IMG/VR virus record: IMGVR_UViG_3300044684_000035
Location: 1-48,585 of that record
Length of the DNA stretch: 48,585 nt
Reading direction: 5' to 3' (one strand)
Origin: a virus
Of this stretch, positions 34,147 to 39,839 are shown in pieces. The position numbers were made by a program, and so were the translations under genes. The notes under the pieces are model-generated. The model had not been told where the DNA came from. It saw nothing but the letters and a program-made list of their open reading frames with translations, and made no database searches. How positions within the stretch are numbered: position 1 is the first letter of the stretch; every line of letters begins with the position of its first letter.

Positions 34147-35454
34147 ATGCGTTCCAATATCATGTCTTCCGCTTCCATCGCCACTATCGTTGCTCTCGCA
34201 AAGAACAACGATGAAGGCACGGAACCTCAATTCGAAAATGACGTCGAAGGTATCCGCGACTTTTTCGAAAGCGAGGAAGGCCGGAACCGTACACTCAAGT
34301 TGAGTGATACGGTTTTGGATATGGTCGTTTCCAATTGTAAGAATTGGGACGACATGGAAGTAGAGGACAAGCTCAAGCTTTTGGAGCAAGCGGAAAGCGA
34401 AGCTTCCAAGGTTGGAATTGCCGACCCTGCAATCTCTGAGCTGGCAACCATCTTCAATGAAGATGACATGGCCAATGAAGAATTGCAGGCATGTCTCGAA
34501 GCCGTCAAAAAGTCCAAGACAACGGCAGTAGACATGTATGCCCAATTCCATCGTCTTTATACGTTGGAACAACTCAACTCTTTCCCCCGTCCGGGTTGGA
34601 CGGAGAAGGACGCAGAAGGAACCAACTATAAACCCGATATCGTGGAGACAAAGGATAAGGCGTCCGGCAATCCCGTAACAACGGTTTGGATGGATGATTT
34701 TATCTTCAGTCTCGCGAGGGGCAAAGACCTTTGGACAAAGCTTGACGAAGTAAAGAAAGAACTCAAGACTTCGGGTTCCGTTCCTCGCCTCGCCAAGCGT
34801 TCCAAGAAAGAACTCGAAGCAATGAAAAGCGAATTGAGTTCGCAATTCAATGCTTTGACCAACATGGTGAAAAAGGCAATCGACGTTCATCATTCCTTTG
34901 AAGCCGTGCAAAACCTTCCTCTTGTCCAAATCGAATGGATCACGGTTCCTGAAGATCAAGGAATTGCAATCCCTTCTCAGTTTGGAACCGGCAAGGTTGG
35001 CAAAGATGCAGTCTTTGTCAGCCGGGCACCTAAGCCGCTTTGGATTTACCCGAAAGGTAAGCCAAGCGACGGGAAAAACCTTTCGGTTGGTCAACTGATT
35101 GGTTTCAAAATCCCTGAAGCTATCGCCAACGGAGGAACGATGGCCGATCTTCTCAAGACACTTGAGAGAGGATCGGGCGACGGCAACGAAGGCGATGGGG
35201 ACGGTGCCGATTGGAGTGAGGAGGAGGCTTACGAAGGTCTTTCCAAAGTCGCTAACTTCTTCAGCAAGCGGGACAACATCGCAATGCTGAATAAGATTTT
35301 GGCGGACAAGAAACACGAAGACCGCAATGATTGGCTTGAGAATGTCGGAGAGATTTATTTCCGTATCAAGTCAGTCTACAATAAGTATCGGTCGGAGATT
35401 GAGGAAATCACCGGCGGAGATAGTGAAGCGAACGGCAAGCAAGCCGCAGCGTAA
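34147..35454 (+). CDS. Unassigned 435-residue protein
   Basis: I do not recognise this protein. From the ATG at 34147 (GGAG eight bases upstream) it reads as a hydrophilic, Lys/Glu-rich helical protein with a mixed middle (about 270-340: PLVQIEWITVPEDQG, PKPLWIYPKGK) and an acidic low-complexity stretch (GSGDGNEGDGDGADWSEEE, about 350-370) followed by helices and an Ala-rich end. No signal peptide or membrane segment. It stands alone between a motif copy and a strong terminator, so it is probably an independent and abundant transcript. Confidence 0.8.
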   Translation: MRSNIMSSASIATIVALAKNNDEGTEPQFENDVEGIRDFFESEEGRNRTLKLSDTVLDMVVSNCKNWDDMEVEDKLKLLEQAESEASKVGIADPAISELATIFNEDDMANEELQACLEAVKKSKTTAVDMYAQFHRLYTLEQLNSFPRPGWTEKDAEGTNYKPDIVETKDKASGNPVTTVWMDDFIFSLARGKDLWTKLDEVKKELKTSGSVPRLAKRSKKELEAMKSELSSQFNALTNMVKKAIDVHHSFEAVQNLPLVQIEWITVPEDQGIAIPSQFGTGKVGKDAVFVSRAPKPLWIYPKGKPSDGKNLSVGQLIGFKIPEAIANGGTMADLLKTLERGSGDGNEGDGDGADWSEEEAYEGLSKVANFFSKRDNIAMLNKILADKKHEDRNDWLENVGEIYFRIKSVYNKYRSEIEEITGGDSEANGKQAAA

Positions 35455-35471
35455 CGACTAACCTAACTCAA

Positions 35472-35500
35472 CCCCAGCCCTAACCCGGCTGGGGTTTTTT
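35472..35500 (+). terminator. Strong Rho-independent terminator
   Basis: CCCCAGCC (35472-35479) and GGCTGGGG (35487-35494) form a perfect 8-bp stem with a 7-base loop, directly followed by six T's. It ends the transcript of the 435-aa gene. Confidence 0.93.
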
Positions 35501-35526
35501 ATTGCCCGCGCCACATTTCGTTTTAT

Positions 35527-35642
35527 CCGATACCTGATTAACTCACATAATCATTCTGCTTCTCCGAAGTACACTTCGGTTTAACCGATGCCTGAGTTAA
35601 TCAACTATCCCTCCCGCCTTTCCGAAGCATGACTAACTCAAC
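35527..35642. repeat. 58-bp tandem repeat, two diverged copies
   Basis: CCGAT(A/G)CCTGA begins at 35527 and again at 35585, and TCCGAAG occurs at 35563 and 35621, so matching blocks recur with a period of exactly 58 bp. Each unit has a TAACTCA/TTAATCA-like core. The end of the second unit (TGACTAACTCA, 35630-35640) matches motifs at 32735 and 33070. Confidence 0.65.
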
Positions 35643-35664
35643 TATAATTCTCTTTATCAATTTC

Positions 35665-35685
35665 AATAGCTTCGCTATTTTTATT
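35665..35685 (+). terminator. Weak terminator-like hairpin
   Basis: AATAGC (35665-35670) and GCTATT (35674-35679) flank a three-base loop and are followed by a T-rich run. It is AT-rich and short, so its effect may be modest. The CTGATAGGTC motif starts at 35686, immediately after it. Confidence 0.5.
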
Positions 35686-35695
35686 CTGATAGGTC
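35686..35695 (+). promoter_or_regulatory. CTGATAGGTC motif between two transcription units
   Basis: This 10-base core match follows a terminator-like hairpin and precedes the third structured block. The layout resembles copy 3 at 37963, which also follows a terminator; this favours a role at the start of transcripts. Confidence 0.45.
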
Positions 35696-36203
35696 TTCAT
35701 GCACGTGCGTAACTGGTTTGTGACTAACTGAACTGTGAATACTATTGTTCATGACGATGTCAGCAACATACCTCTGTAACTGTATGTACTTGATTTGATT
35801 TAGGAATTTGGTTGTGGTAGTATTATGACAATGGAGAAAAGGAATTGAGATTTGCGGATGGCTTAGGCCAAGTCTCCAGTCCGTGGCAGTCTCAATGGAA
35901 GCCATAGGTTCCAATGAACCAAGGTAGTTGCTAGCACTCAAAGCCTAGCCACCCTAGGATGGGTATAAACCTCGGCAGGGGGGCGTTAACCACACGTCCG
36001 CCTGTCGTCATCCCTGTGCTCCTAAAGGCATAGGCGGCCATCATGACTGGCATATTCCATTTTGATTTTATCTACAGGTTCACGATTAGGAAAGGCGTGG
36101 AACCTCTGTAGTAATGTTCAGTGGATTTACTGGTTTGTGGTTTAGCCTATGTCTCTGGGAGCACAGGACTGTATGCCTGCAACGCAGAGCAATGGAGAGA
36201 ACT
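35696..36203 (+). ncRNA. Third structured non-coding region
   Basis: No gene is convincing here. Hairpins include GGTTC/GAACC (35907-35920), CCTAG/CTAGG (35944-35958), a CAGG-GGGCGT/ACGTCC-CCTG stem-loop (35976-36004) and a 10-bp stem CTACAGGTTC with GAACC-TC-TGTAG (36072-36081/36100-36111). The last one lies 92 bp before the next likely start. It may be an RNA gene or a long leader of the 95-aa gene. Confidence 0.42.
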
Positions 36204-36491
36204 ATGCTTAATTGGAAAACAATTGGCCAAGAGCGTGAATGGCCAAAGCCGTGTTGTTGTGTGTTTGTGGCACCGGGCAAGGAAATGGACAACAAAGATT
36301 GTCCTGTACACCCTTCAGGGATTTATACCTGCTGTGGCAGTGATGCTATGAGTCCTTGCACACAGAGGTGCACACAATATCGGCCACGCAGTTATACTCC
36401 TACATTACGTTTGGAATGTATCGGAGAACCTGCATTTGCAACACGATGGGCACCATGTGTGTGTGGCCATCCTGCGCAGTATCATGGCTGA
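36204..36491 (+). CDS. Cys-rich small protein, unassigned
   Basis: The ATG at 36204 has GGAGAG upstream. The 95-residue product has about a dozen cysteines (PCCCVF, DCPVH, YTCCG, PCTQRC, CVCGH) plus several His, so it probably binds two or more zinc ions. An in-frame ATG at 36114 is possible but lacks a ribosome site. No family is recognised. The stop overlaps the next ATG. Confidence 0.62.
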   Translation: MLNWKTIGQEREWPKPCCCVFVAPGKEMDNKDCPVHPSGIYTCCGSDAMSPCTQRCTQYRPRSYTPTLRLECIGEPAFATRWAPCVCGHPAQYHG

Positions 36492-36730
36492 TGATCAAAC
36501 GATCCATCAACGATCAAGAGGCTATCCTTTTACGTGCTGCGGCGAAAGGGTTGAATAGCTTCTTTGATACGATCAGAGGTGCGCATTTATTCGGTGCTGG
36601 CGCTAAAGCTGTAGCTTATCGAGATCATATCGTCGTCAAGACACGTGACGGCGAAACTTACATCCATACATCCACAGGTCTGCTGGGATACAAAGAATTT
36701 GAGGAGACTAGACGTGCTGACGAAAGTTGA
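36491..36730 (+). CDS. Small protein, unassigned
   Basis: The 79-residue frame starts at an ATG sharing one base with the previous TGA. It reads as a soluble alpha/beta protein with an Ala/Gly-rich middle (RGAHLFGAGAKAVAY). It overlaps the next gene by 17 bp. Function unknown. Confidence 0.6.
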   Translation: MIKRSINDQEAILLRAAAKGLNSFFDTIRGAHLFGAGAKAVAYRDHIVVKTRDGETYIHTSTGLLGYKEFEETRRADES

Positions 36731-36902
36731 TCGTTTGCCTGTTGTATTCACGCAGTACAACGACAAAGGCGACGTCATCATGCGTGAAGAACGAGTCATC
36801 GCGTTGTCGTCCATCATGGCTTCTGCATATGCCTACTGCATCATCAAACCTGATGCCGCAGTCCGGATGACTGTTGACATCGTTTTTCCTTTTAGGAGTT
36901 AG
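36714..36902 (+). CDS. Small protein, unassigned
   Basis: The 62-residue frame starts with a GTG that has GAGGAG seven bases upstream. It seems a beta-rich small protein. TAGGAG before the next gene lies in its last codons. No family is recognised. Confidence 0.58.
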   Translation: MLTKVDRLPVVFTQYNDKGDVIMREERVIALSSIMASAYAYCIIKPDAAVRMTVDIVFPFRS

Positions 36903-36904
36903 CG

Positions 36905-37090
36905 ATGATCGAATTTTTCATCTACGGCACAGATAGTACAGGAAAACGCTATCCCACTAAACGTGGGATGGGTGTGTGTATGACTGCCGAAGTCATCGCT
37001 TACCGAAAAGAATACCCTCCTGTAGTTCATGTCAATTTAGACATGGCTTTGGAGTGGGACGAAAACAGCGAACTTGCTAAAAGGAGCTAA
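36905..37090 (+). CDS. Small protein, unassigned
   Basis: AGGAG lies seven bases before this ATG. The 61-residue product is acidic at its end and looks like a small beta-strand protein. Its last codons contain the ribosome site (AAAGGAG) of the next gene. Function unknown. Confidence 0.62.
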   Translation: MIEFFIYGTDSTGKRYPTKRGMGVCMTAEVIAYRKEYPPVVHVNLDMALEWDENSELAKRS

Positions 37091-37091
37091 C

Positions 37092-37391
37092 ATGCGAATG
37101 CGCATCAGCGGCCAGCCGCGTGCAGCACATTGCTTGGGTTGCGGTACGACGTTTGAGAAAATGCATCTCAAGATGATTCACGTCAACACACAGAGATGTG
37201 GCGGAAGGTTCTTGCCTCTTGAAGAGCGTGCTTTGTACGACAAAGCTAAAGTTTGGTACGAAGAAATGCTTCGTGCTGAACGCGACAACGACGAAGTCAA
37301 TCGCCGTCGTTATTGGCGATTGCGTCAAGAGTGTCTATCCGCAGCTTACCAGCTTCGTAAGCTAAGGAGGGACTATGAGCAGGCTGCATAA
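37092..37391 (+). CDS. Small zinc-finger-like protein
   Basis: The ATG at 37092 has AAAGGAG upstream. The 99-residue product has C14-x2-C17, then His and C36 in an HCLGCGTTF...HVNTQRCGG arrangement, a possible CCHC zinc finger, followed by a long charged helix with many Arg and Glu. It may bind nucleic acid or a host protein. Confidence 0.65.
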   Translation: MRMRISGQPRAAHCLGCGTTFEKMHLKMIHVNTQRCGGRFLPLEERALYDKAKVWYEEMLRAERDNDEVNRRRYWRLRQECLSAAYQLRKLRRDYEQAA

Positions 37392-37605
37392 ACCTCAGAT
37401 CGGAGACAAGGTCAACGACCAAGAACGTTTCTCCGAAGGCAAGCAAGCCAACGGCTTTATCCGCAGAATTACCTATGCGGATGGTCCTGATGAAGTCATC
37501 GTTAAGTTCGATGATGGCATCGAGACATACGACTACGAAGATTTCCGCTACCGTTGGACTGACAGCTACGGTGGTGTTTTTATATTACCAACTCGGAGGG
37601 TGTGA
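37375..37605 (+). CDS. Small protein with a Tudor/SH3-like look, unassigned
   Basis: The 76-residue frame starts inside the 3' end of the previous gene, with GGAGG eight bases upstream. It reads as a small beta-barrel-like protein: QIGDKVNDQERF..., GFIRRITYADG, EVIVKFDDG, YDYEDFRYRW. This resembles small SH3-type folds, but I cannot name a family. Confidence 0.62.
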   Translation: MSRLHKPQIGDKVNDQERFSEGKQANGFIRRITYADGPDEVIVKFDDGIETYDYEDFRYRWTDSYGGVFILPTRRV

Positions 37606-37892
37606 TGTACCTCTGGCGCAGAAACTATCCACGAGGTAAGTATCAACCCGTGGTATGTATTCATGGCATATTTTATGTCGTGAAAGACGAGATTGTATTC
37701 AAGCATCGCTATGCTGAATGGGTTCTACCATCGAGTATGCAAAAGCATATTCCTTACAATCCTCGTCATCTTCCTGTAGTGATTGAGGAGAATGAATGCA
37801 ACACGCACTCACAACCTTCTCAGGTATCGTCGGAGTCATTGTCATGCTCTGGGGTATCGGGTTGGTCGTTACCACGGGTTTCTTTTACGTAG
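37605..37892 (+). CDS. Small basic protein with overlapping 3' end
   Basis: The 95-residue frame has GGAGG upstream of its ATG. The first 65 residues look like a compact alpha/beta protein; the last 30 are Ser/Cys-rich and overlap a hydrophobic gene in another frame. Either both frames are used or the C-terminus is a by-product of the overlap. Confidence 0.55.
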   Translation: MYLWRRNYPRGKYQPVVCIHGIFYVVKDEIVFKHRYAEWVLPSSMQKHIPYNPRHLPVVIEENECNTHSQPSQVSSESLSCSGVSGWSLPRVSFT

Positions 37893-37921
37893 CCCACAAA
37901 TACTTCTCAAGAATTGGTTAG
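37796..37921 (+). CDS. Short single-pass membrane protein
   Basis: The 41-residue product has one hydrophobic segment (about 8-30, Val/Ile/Leu/Gly-rich) and a basic end (HKYFSRIG). GAGGAG lies eight bases upstream. It overlaps 97 bp of the preceding frame. Its stop is the first base pair of the following terminator. Confidence 0.6.
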   Translation: MQHALTTFSGIVGVIVMLWGIGLVVTTGFFYVAHKYFSRIG

Positions 37922-37944
37922 GGGCTTCGGCCCCTTTCCTTTTG
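37920..37944 (+). terminator. Rho-independent terminator with TTCG loop
   Basis: AGGGGC and GCCCCT close a TTCG tetraloop (37926-37929), followed by TTTCCTTTT. The stem is short but very stable. It ends the block of small genes from 36204. Confidence 0.85.
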
Positions 37945-37962
37945 GTTTTCCCCTAAAACTCG

Positions 37963-37974
37963 ACCTGATAGGTC
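37963..37974 (+). promoter_or_regulatory. Palindromic motif ACCTGATAGGTC, copy 3
   Basis: The copy lies 19 bp after a terminator and 15 bp before the ATG at 37990. With a terminator directly upstream, the following genes need a promoter here, which makes this motif a strong candidate for a transcription start element. Confidence 0.6.
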
Positions 37975-37989
37975 CCACGGAGCTTGCAT

Positions 37990-38184
37990 ATGGCCACCCT
38001 TCTTGTTGAAATCGTAACACCTGAACTCGACGAAGGAACGACTTATCAACACAAAGTCGACACTGAGGCAGATACTATCGAAGCTGCTCTCAAGGCGAAC
38101 TATGCCATCATCGATGCAATCTTTACGTTGTACGGAAAGGAAGAGATTATTTCGTACACCGTAAGTGTCCTACAGGAAGAATAG
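37990..38184 (+). CDS. Small acidic protein, unassigned
   Basis: The ATG at 37990 has GGAG eight bases upstream. The 64-residue product is acidic with a strand-helix-strand pattern. It is the first gene after a terminator and the palindromic motif. No family is recognised. Confidence 0.62.
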   Translation: MATLLVEIVTPELDEGTTYQHKVDTEADTIEAALKANYAIIDAIFTLYGKEEIISYTVSVLQEE

Positions 38185-38239
38185 ATATCTAACCGGGCGG
38201 CGTAGAAGCGCAGCATACACCACAAAATCGGAGTTGTCA

Positions 38240-38500
38240 ATGACTGAATATCTTCCTCAGAAGAAATCCGTAAAGTATTTCTTCGGGTATTACGATCTCT
38301 TCGGACAGGCTGCTCCGATGATGTGGGCAGAAGAAGATGGCATTGTCGTCGGAGGCATACCTAAGATCATTGAGAGGTATGAAATCTCTGAAGATGAATT
38401 CCGTCCTGACGTCCACCTCAAAGATTTGTGCCAGAAGTACCCCATTCGGATCGATATGACCACTATCTTCCCGAAGGACACTGAAACCGATTTGACTTAA
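38240..38500 (+). CDS. Small protein, unassigned
   Basis: GGAG lies seven bases before the ATG. The 86-residue product is acidic and aromatic-rich (KYFFGYYDLFG, MMWAEEDG) and likely globular. An in-frame upstream start (38165) would add a basic leader but has no ribosome site. Function unknown. Confidence 0.62.
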   Translation: MTEYLPQKKSVKYFFGYYDLFGQAAPMMWAEEDGIVVGGIPKIIERYEISEDEFRPDVHLKDLCQKYPIRIDMTTIFPKDTETDLT

Positions 38501-38504
38501 GACT

Positions 38505-39098
38505 TTGTTCCTGCTACAGTATAAGGACAATGACAAATGGGAGATCGGTGTGGGCAACCGAAACATGCAGCAGAAGCTGCTCAAACTTAAACGTCGTGGA
38601 CGTTACGCGAGGTTCTCTGGACCTGATGCAAAGTTTGCAGTGCGTGTCGAACGTCGTGTCATCATGCTTGGTGATGACAAGACAGAAGTTAAGGAATTAC
38701 TTATTCCTGTAGGAAAGATATCTCTCAGTAAACAAGTAGTCAGTACAGGACGTGGTCCTAATCCTGAGCGTATGGCTGAGTATTACAGCCGGGTGACTTC
38801 TGAGAGTTTTGCAGTTCCATTAGCTGAGAAGAACTACGTACTAGAACAATACGAACATGTTCTAGCAGAAACTCCGCGTGAGAATAGGCTTAGACTAGAG
38901 TTCGACGATCTGGCAGGGTTTGTCGATCTATTCTGGGCAGGACGTAATTACTTCTTTGTGGAAGTAGATTATGTCGGACGTGTAATAAGAAGAAGCCGTG
39001 ATTATAACGGACGTGACATAGCGATGAGTCGCTATCGCAATAAGCGTATCAGTTGGTTGAGTTCACTCCCGCTTGATCCGCGTTTGTTGCCGAGGTAA
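38505..39098 (+). CDS. Unassigned 197-residue basic protein
   Basis: I do not recognise this protein. It is basic and beta-rich in its first half (RYARFSGPDAKFAVRVERRV) with a helical part and an Arg-rich end. TTG at 38505 is the first possible start; ATG at 38565 would give 177 residues. No good ribosome site marks either. Three consecutive hairpins follow the stop. Confidence 0.65.
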   Translation: MFLLQYKDNDKWEIGVGNRNMQQKLLKLKRRGRYARFSGPDAKFAVRVERRVIMLGDDKTEVKELLIPVGKISLSKQVVSTGRGPNPERMAEYYSRVTSESFAVPLAEKNYVLEQYEHVLAETPRENRLRLEFDDLAGFVDLFWAGRNYFFVEVDYVGRVIRRSRDYNGRDIAMSRYRNKRISWLSSLPLDPRLLPR

Positions 39099-39128
39099 TC
39101 CCACTGCTCCCCCGAGCACCTCGGCTTC

Positions 39129-39207
39129 CACGGTGGTGCGCGCTATCCCCAGCCACCGTGTAGACCCTAGGCGTCCTCCAACAGCCCCGGAGGATTGCCT
39201 AGGGTCT
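39129..39207 (+). terminator. Two strong consecutive hairpins after the 197-aa gene
   Basis: CACGGTGG (39129-39136) pairs with CCACCGTG (39153-39160). Right after it AGACCCTAGGC (39162-39172) pairs with GCCTAGGGTCT (39197-39207), enclosing a TCCTCC/GGAGGA stem (39174-39179/39189-39194), and TTTCCTTT follows. The second element is probably a terminator; the GGAGGA strand is occluded within it. Confidence 0.65.
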
Positions 39208-39223
39208 TTCCTTTAGTAAATCC

Positions 39224-39265
39224 CCCTTGAGTTCTAGGACTGCATCACCCTTGGGGGTATTTTTT
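39224..39265 (+). terminator. Further terminator-like stem with T-run
   Basis: Five C's near 39224 can pair with five G's near 39254, followed by TATTTTTTG. It is the third stem-loop in 140 bp. Together the cluster should stop transcription completely, or could be a small stable RNA. Confidence 0.5.
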
Positions 39266-39325
39266 GTACCTTTTTTATAGAACAAGTCTTTGTTTAGGTC
39301 ATTACCGACCACGGAGAACCCTAAG

Positions 39326-39778
39326 ATGGAGTTGCGATGGACTGATATCTTGATGTTCTATAACAAGTACGAGGTTGCCATCGATGTGGTAGTGGGTATC
39401 ACAGCGGTGTGCATTATCATCCTTTGTGTGGAAAAACTCCTTACAAAGGAAGCGGGTTGGTATTTTGCCACTCCGCGCAGGAGGGGCAGGATGTTTAGGA
39501 AACAACGATGGGAGTATGTCAAGAACTTAGTGACATACGACTTCACGGACCGTATCGAGGAACGTGTCTACCAAGGCGCTATGACTCGTAAAGAAGCTGC
39601 TGAAATCTATCGTATGATGAAGCAGATTCTGCCTGTCCGCGGTATGTTTCCTTCACCCGAACTCCTGAAAGAGAACATTAAGAAGAGGATGAAGTCAGGG
39701 GATCACAACCCTGTCCCGTTGCCGGACACCAGCCCGGTGGCAGAAACTAAGGGGATGAAGTTCGTCAAGGCTGGTTAG
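39326..39778 (+). CDS. Membrane-anchored protein, unassigned
   Basis: The ATG at 39326 has GGAGAA upstream. The 150-residue product has a short N-terminal part, a strong hydrophobic segment (about 20-38, VVVGITAVCIIILCV) and a long basic, helical cytoplasmic part rich in Arg and Lys, ending in a Pro/Ser-rich tail. It probably sits in the inner membrane. Function unknown. Confidence 0.68.
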   Translation: MELRWTDILMFYNKYEVAIDVVVGITAVCIIILCVEKLLTKEAGWYFATPRRRGRMFRKQRWEYVKNLVTYDFTDRIEERVYQGAMTRKEAAEIYRMMKQILPVRGMFPSPELLKENIKKRMKSGDHNPVPLPDTSPVAETKGMKFVKAG

Positions 39779-39839
39779 CATGACGACTAAATTCCGCACG
39801 ATTCAATCATACAGCTCTCGTAAACGGAGAAGGCTACCA

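Noticed and set aside
34012-35316. A 434-codon open frame on the minus strand over the 435-residue gene
   Set aside because: It lies wholly antisense to a plus-strand gene with a ribosome site; its product has the His/Phe/Leu/Arg-rich look of a frame forced open by the codon bias of the other strand.
35681-35941. An 86-codon minus-strand frame in the third structured region
   Set aside because: No ribosome site, against the gene direction, and full of low-complexity His/Ser/Thr sequence.
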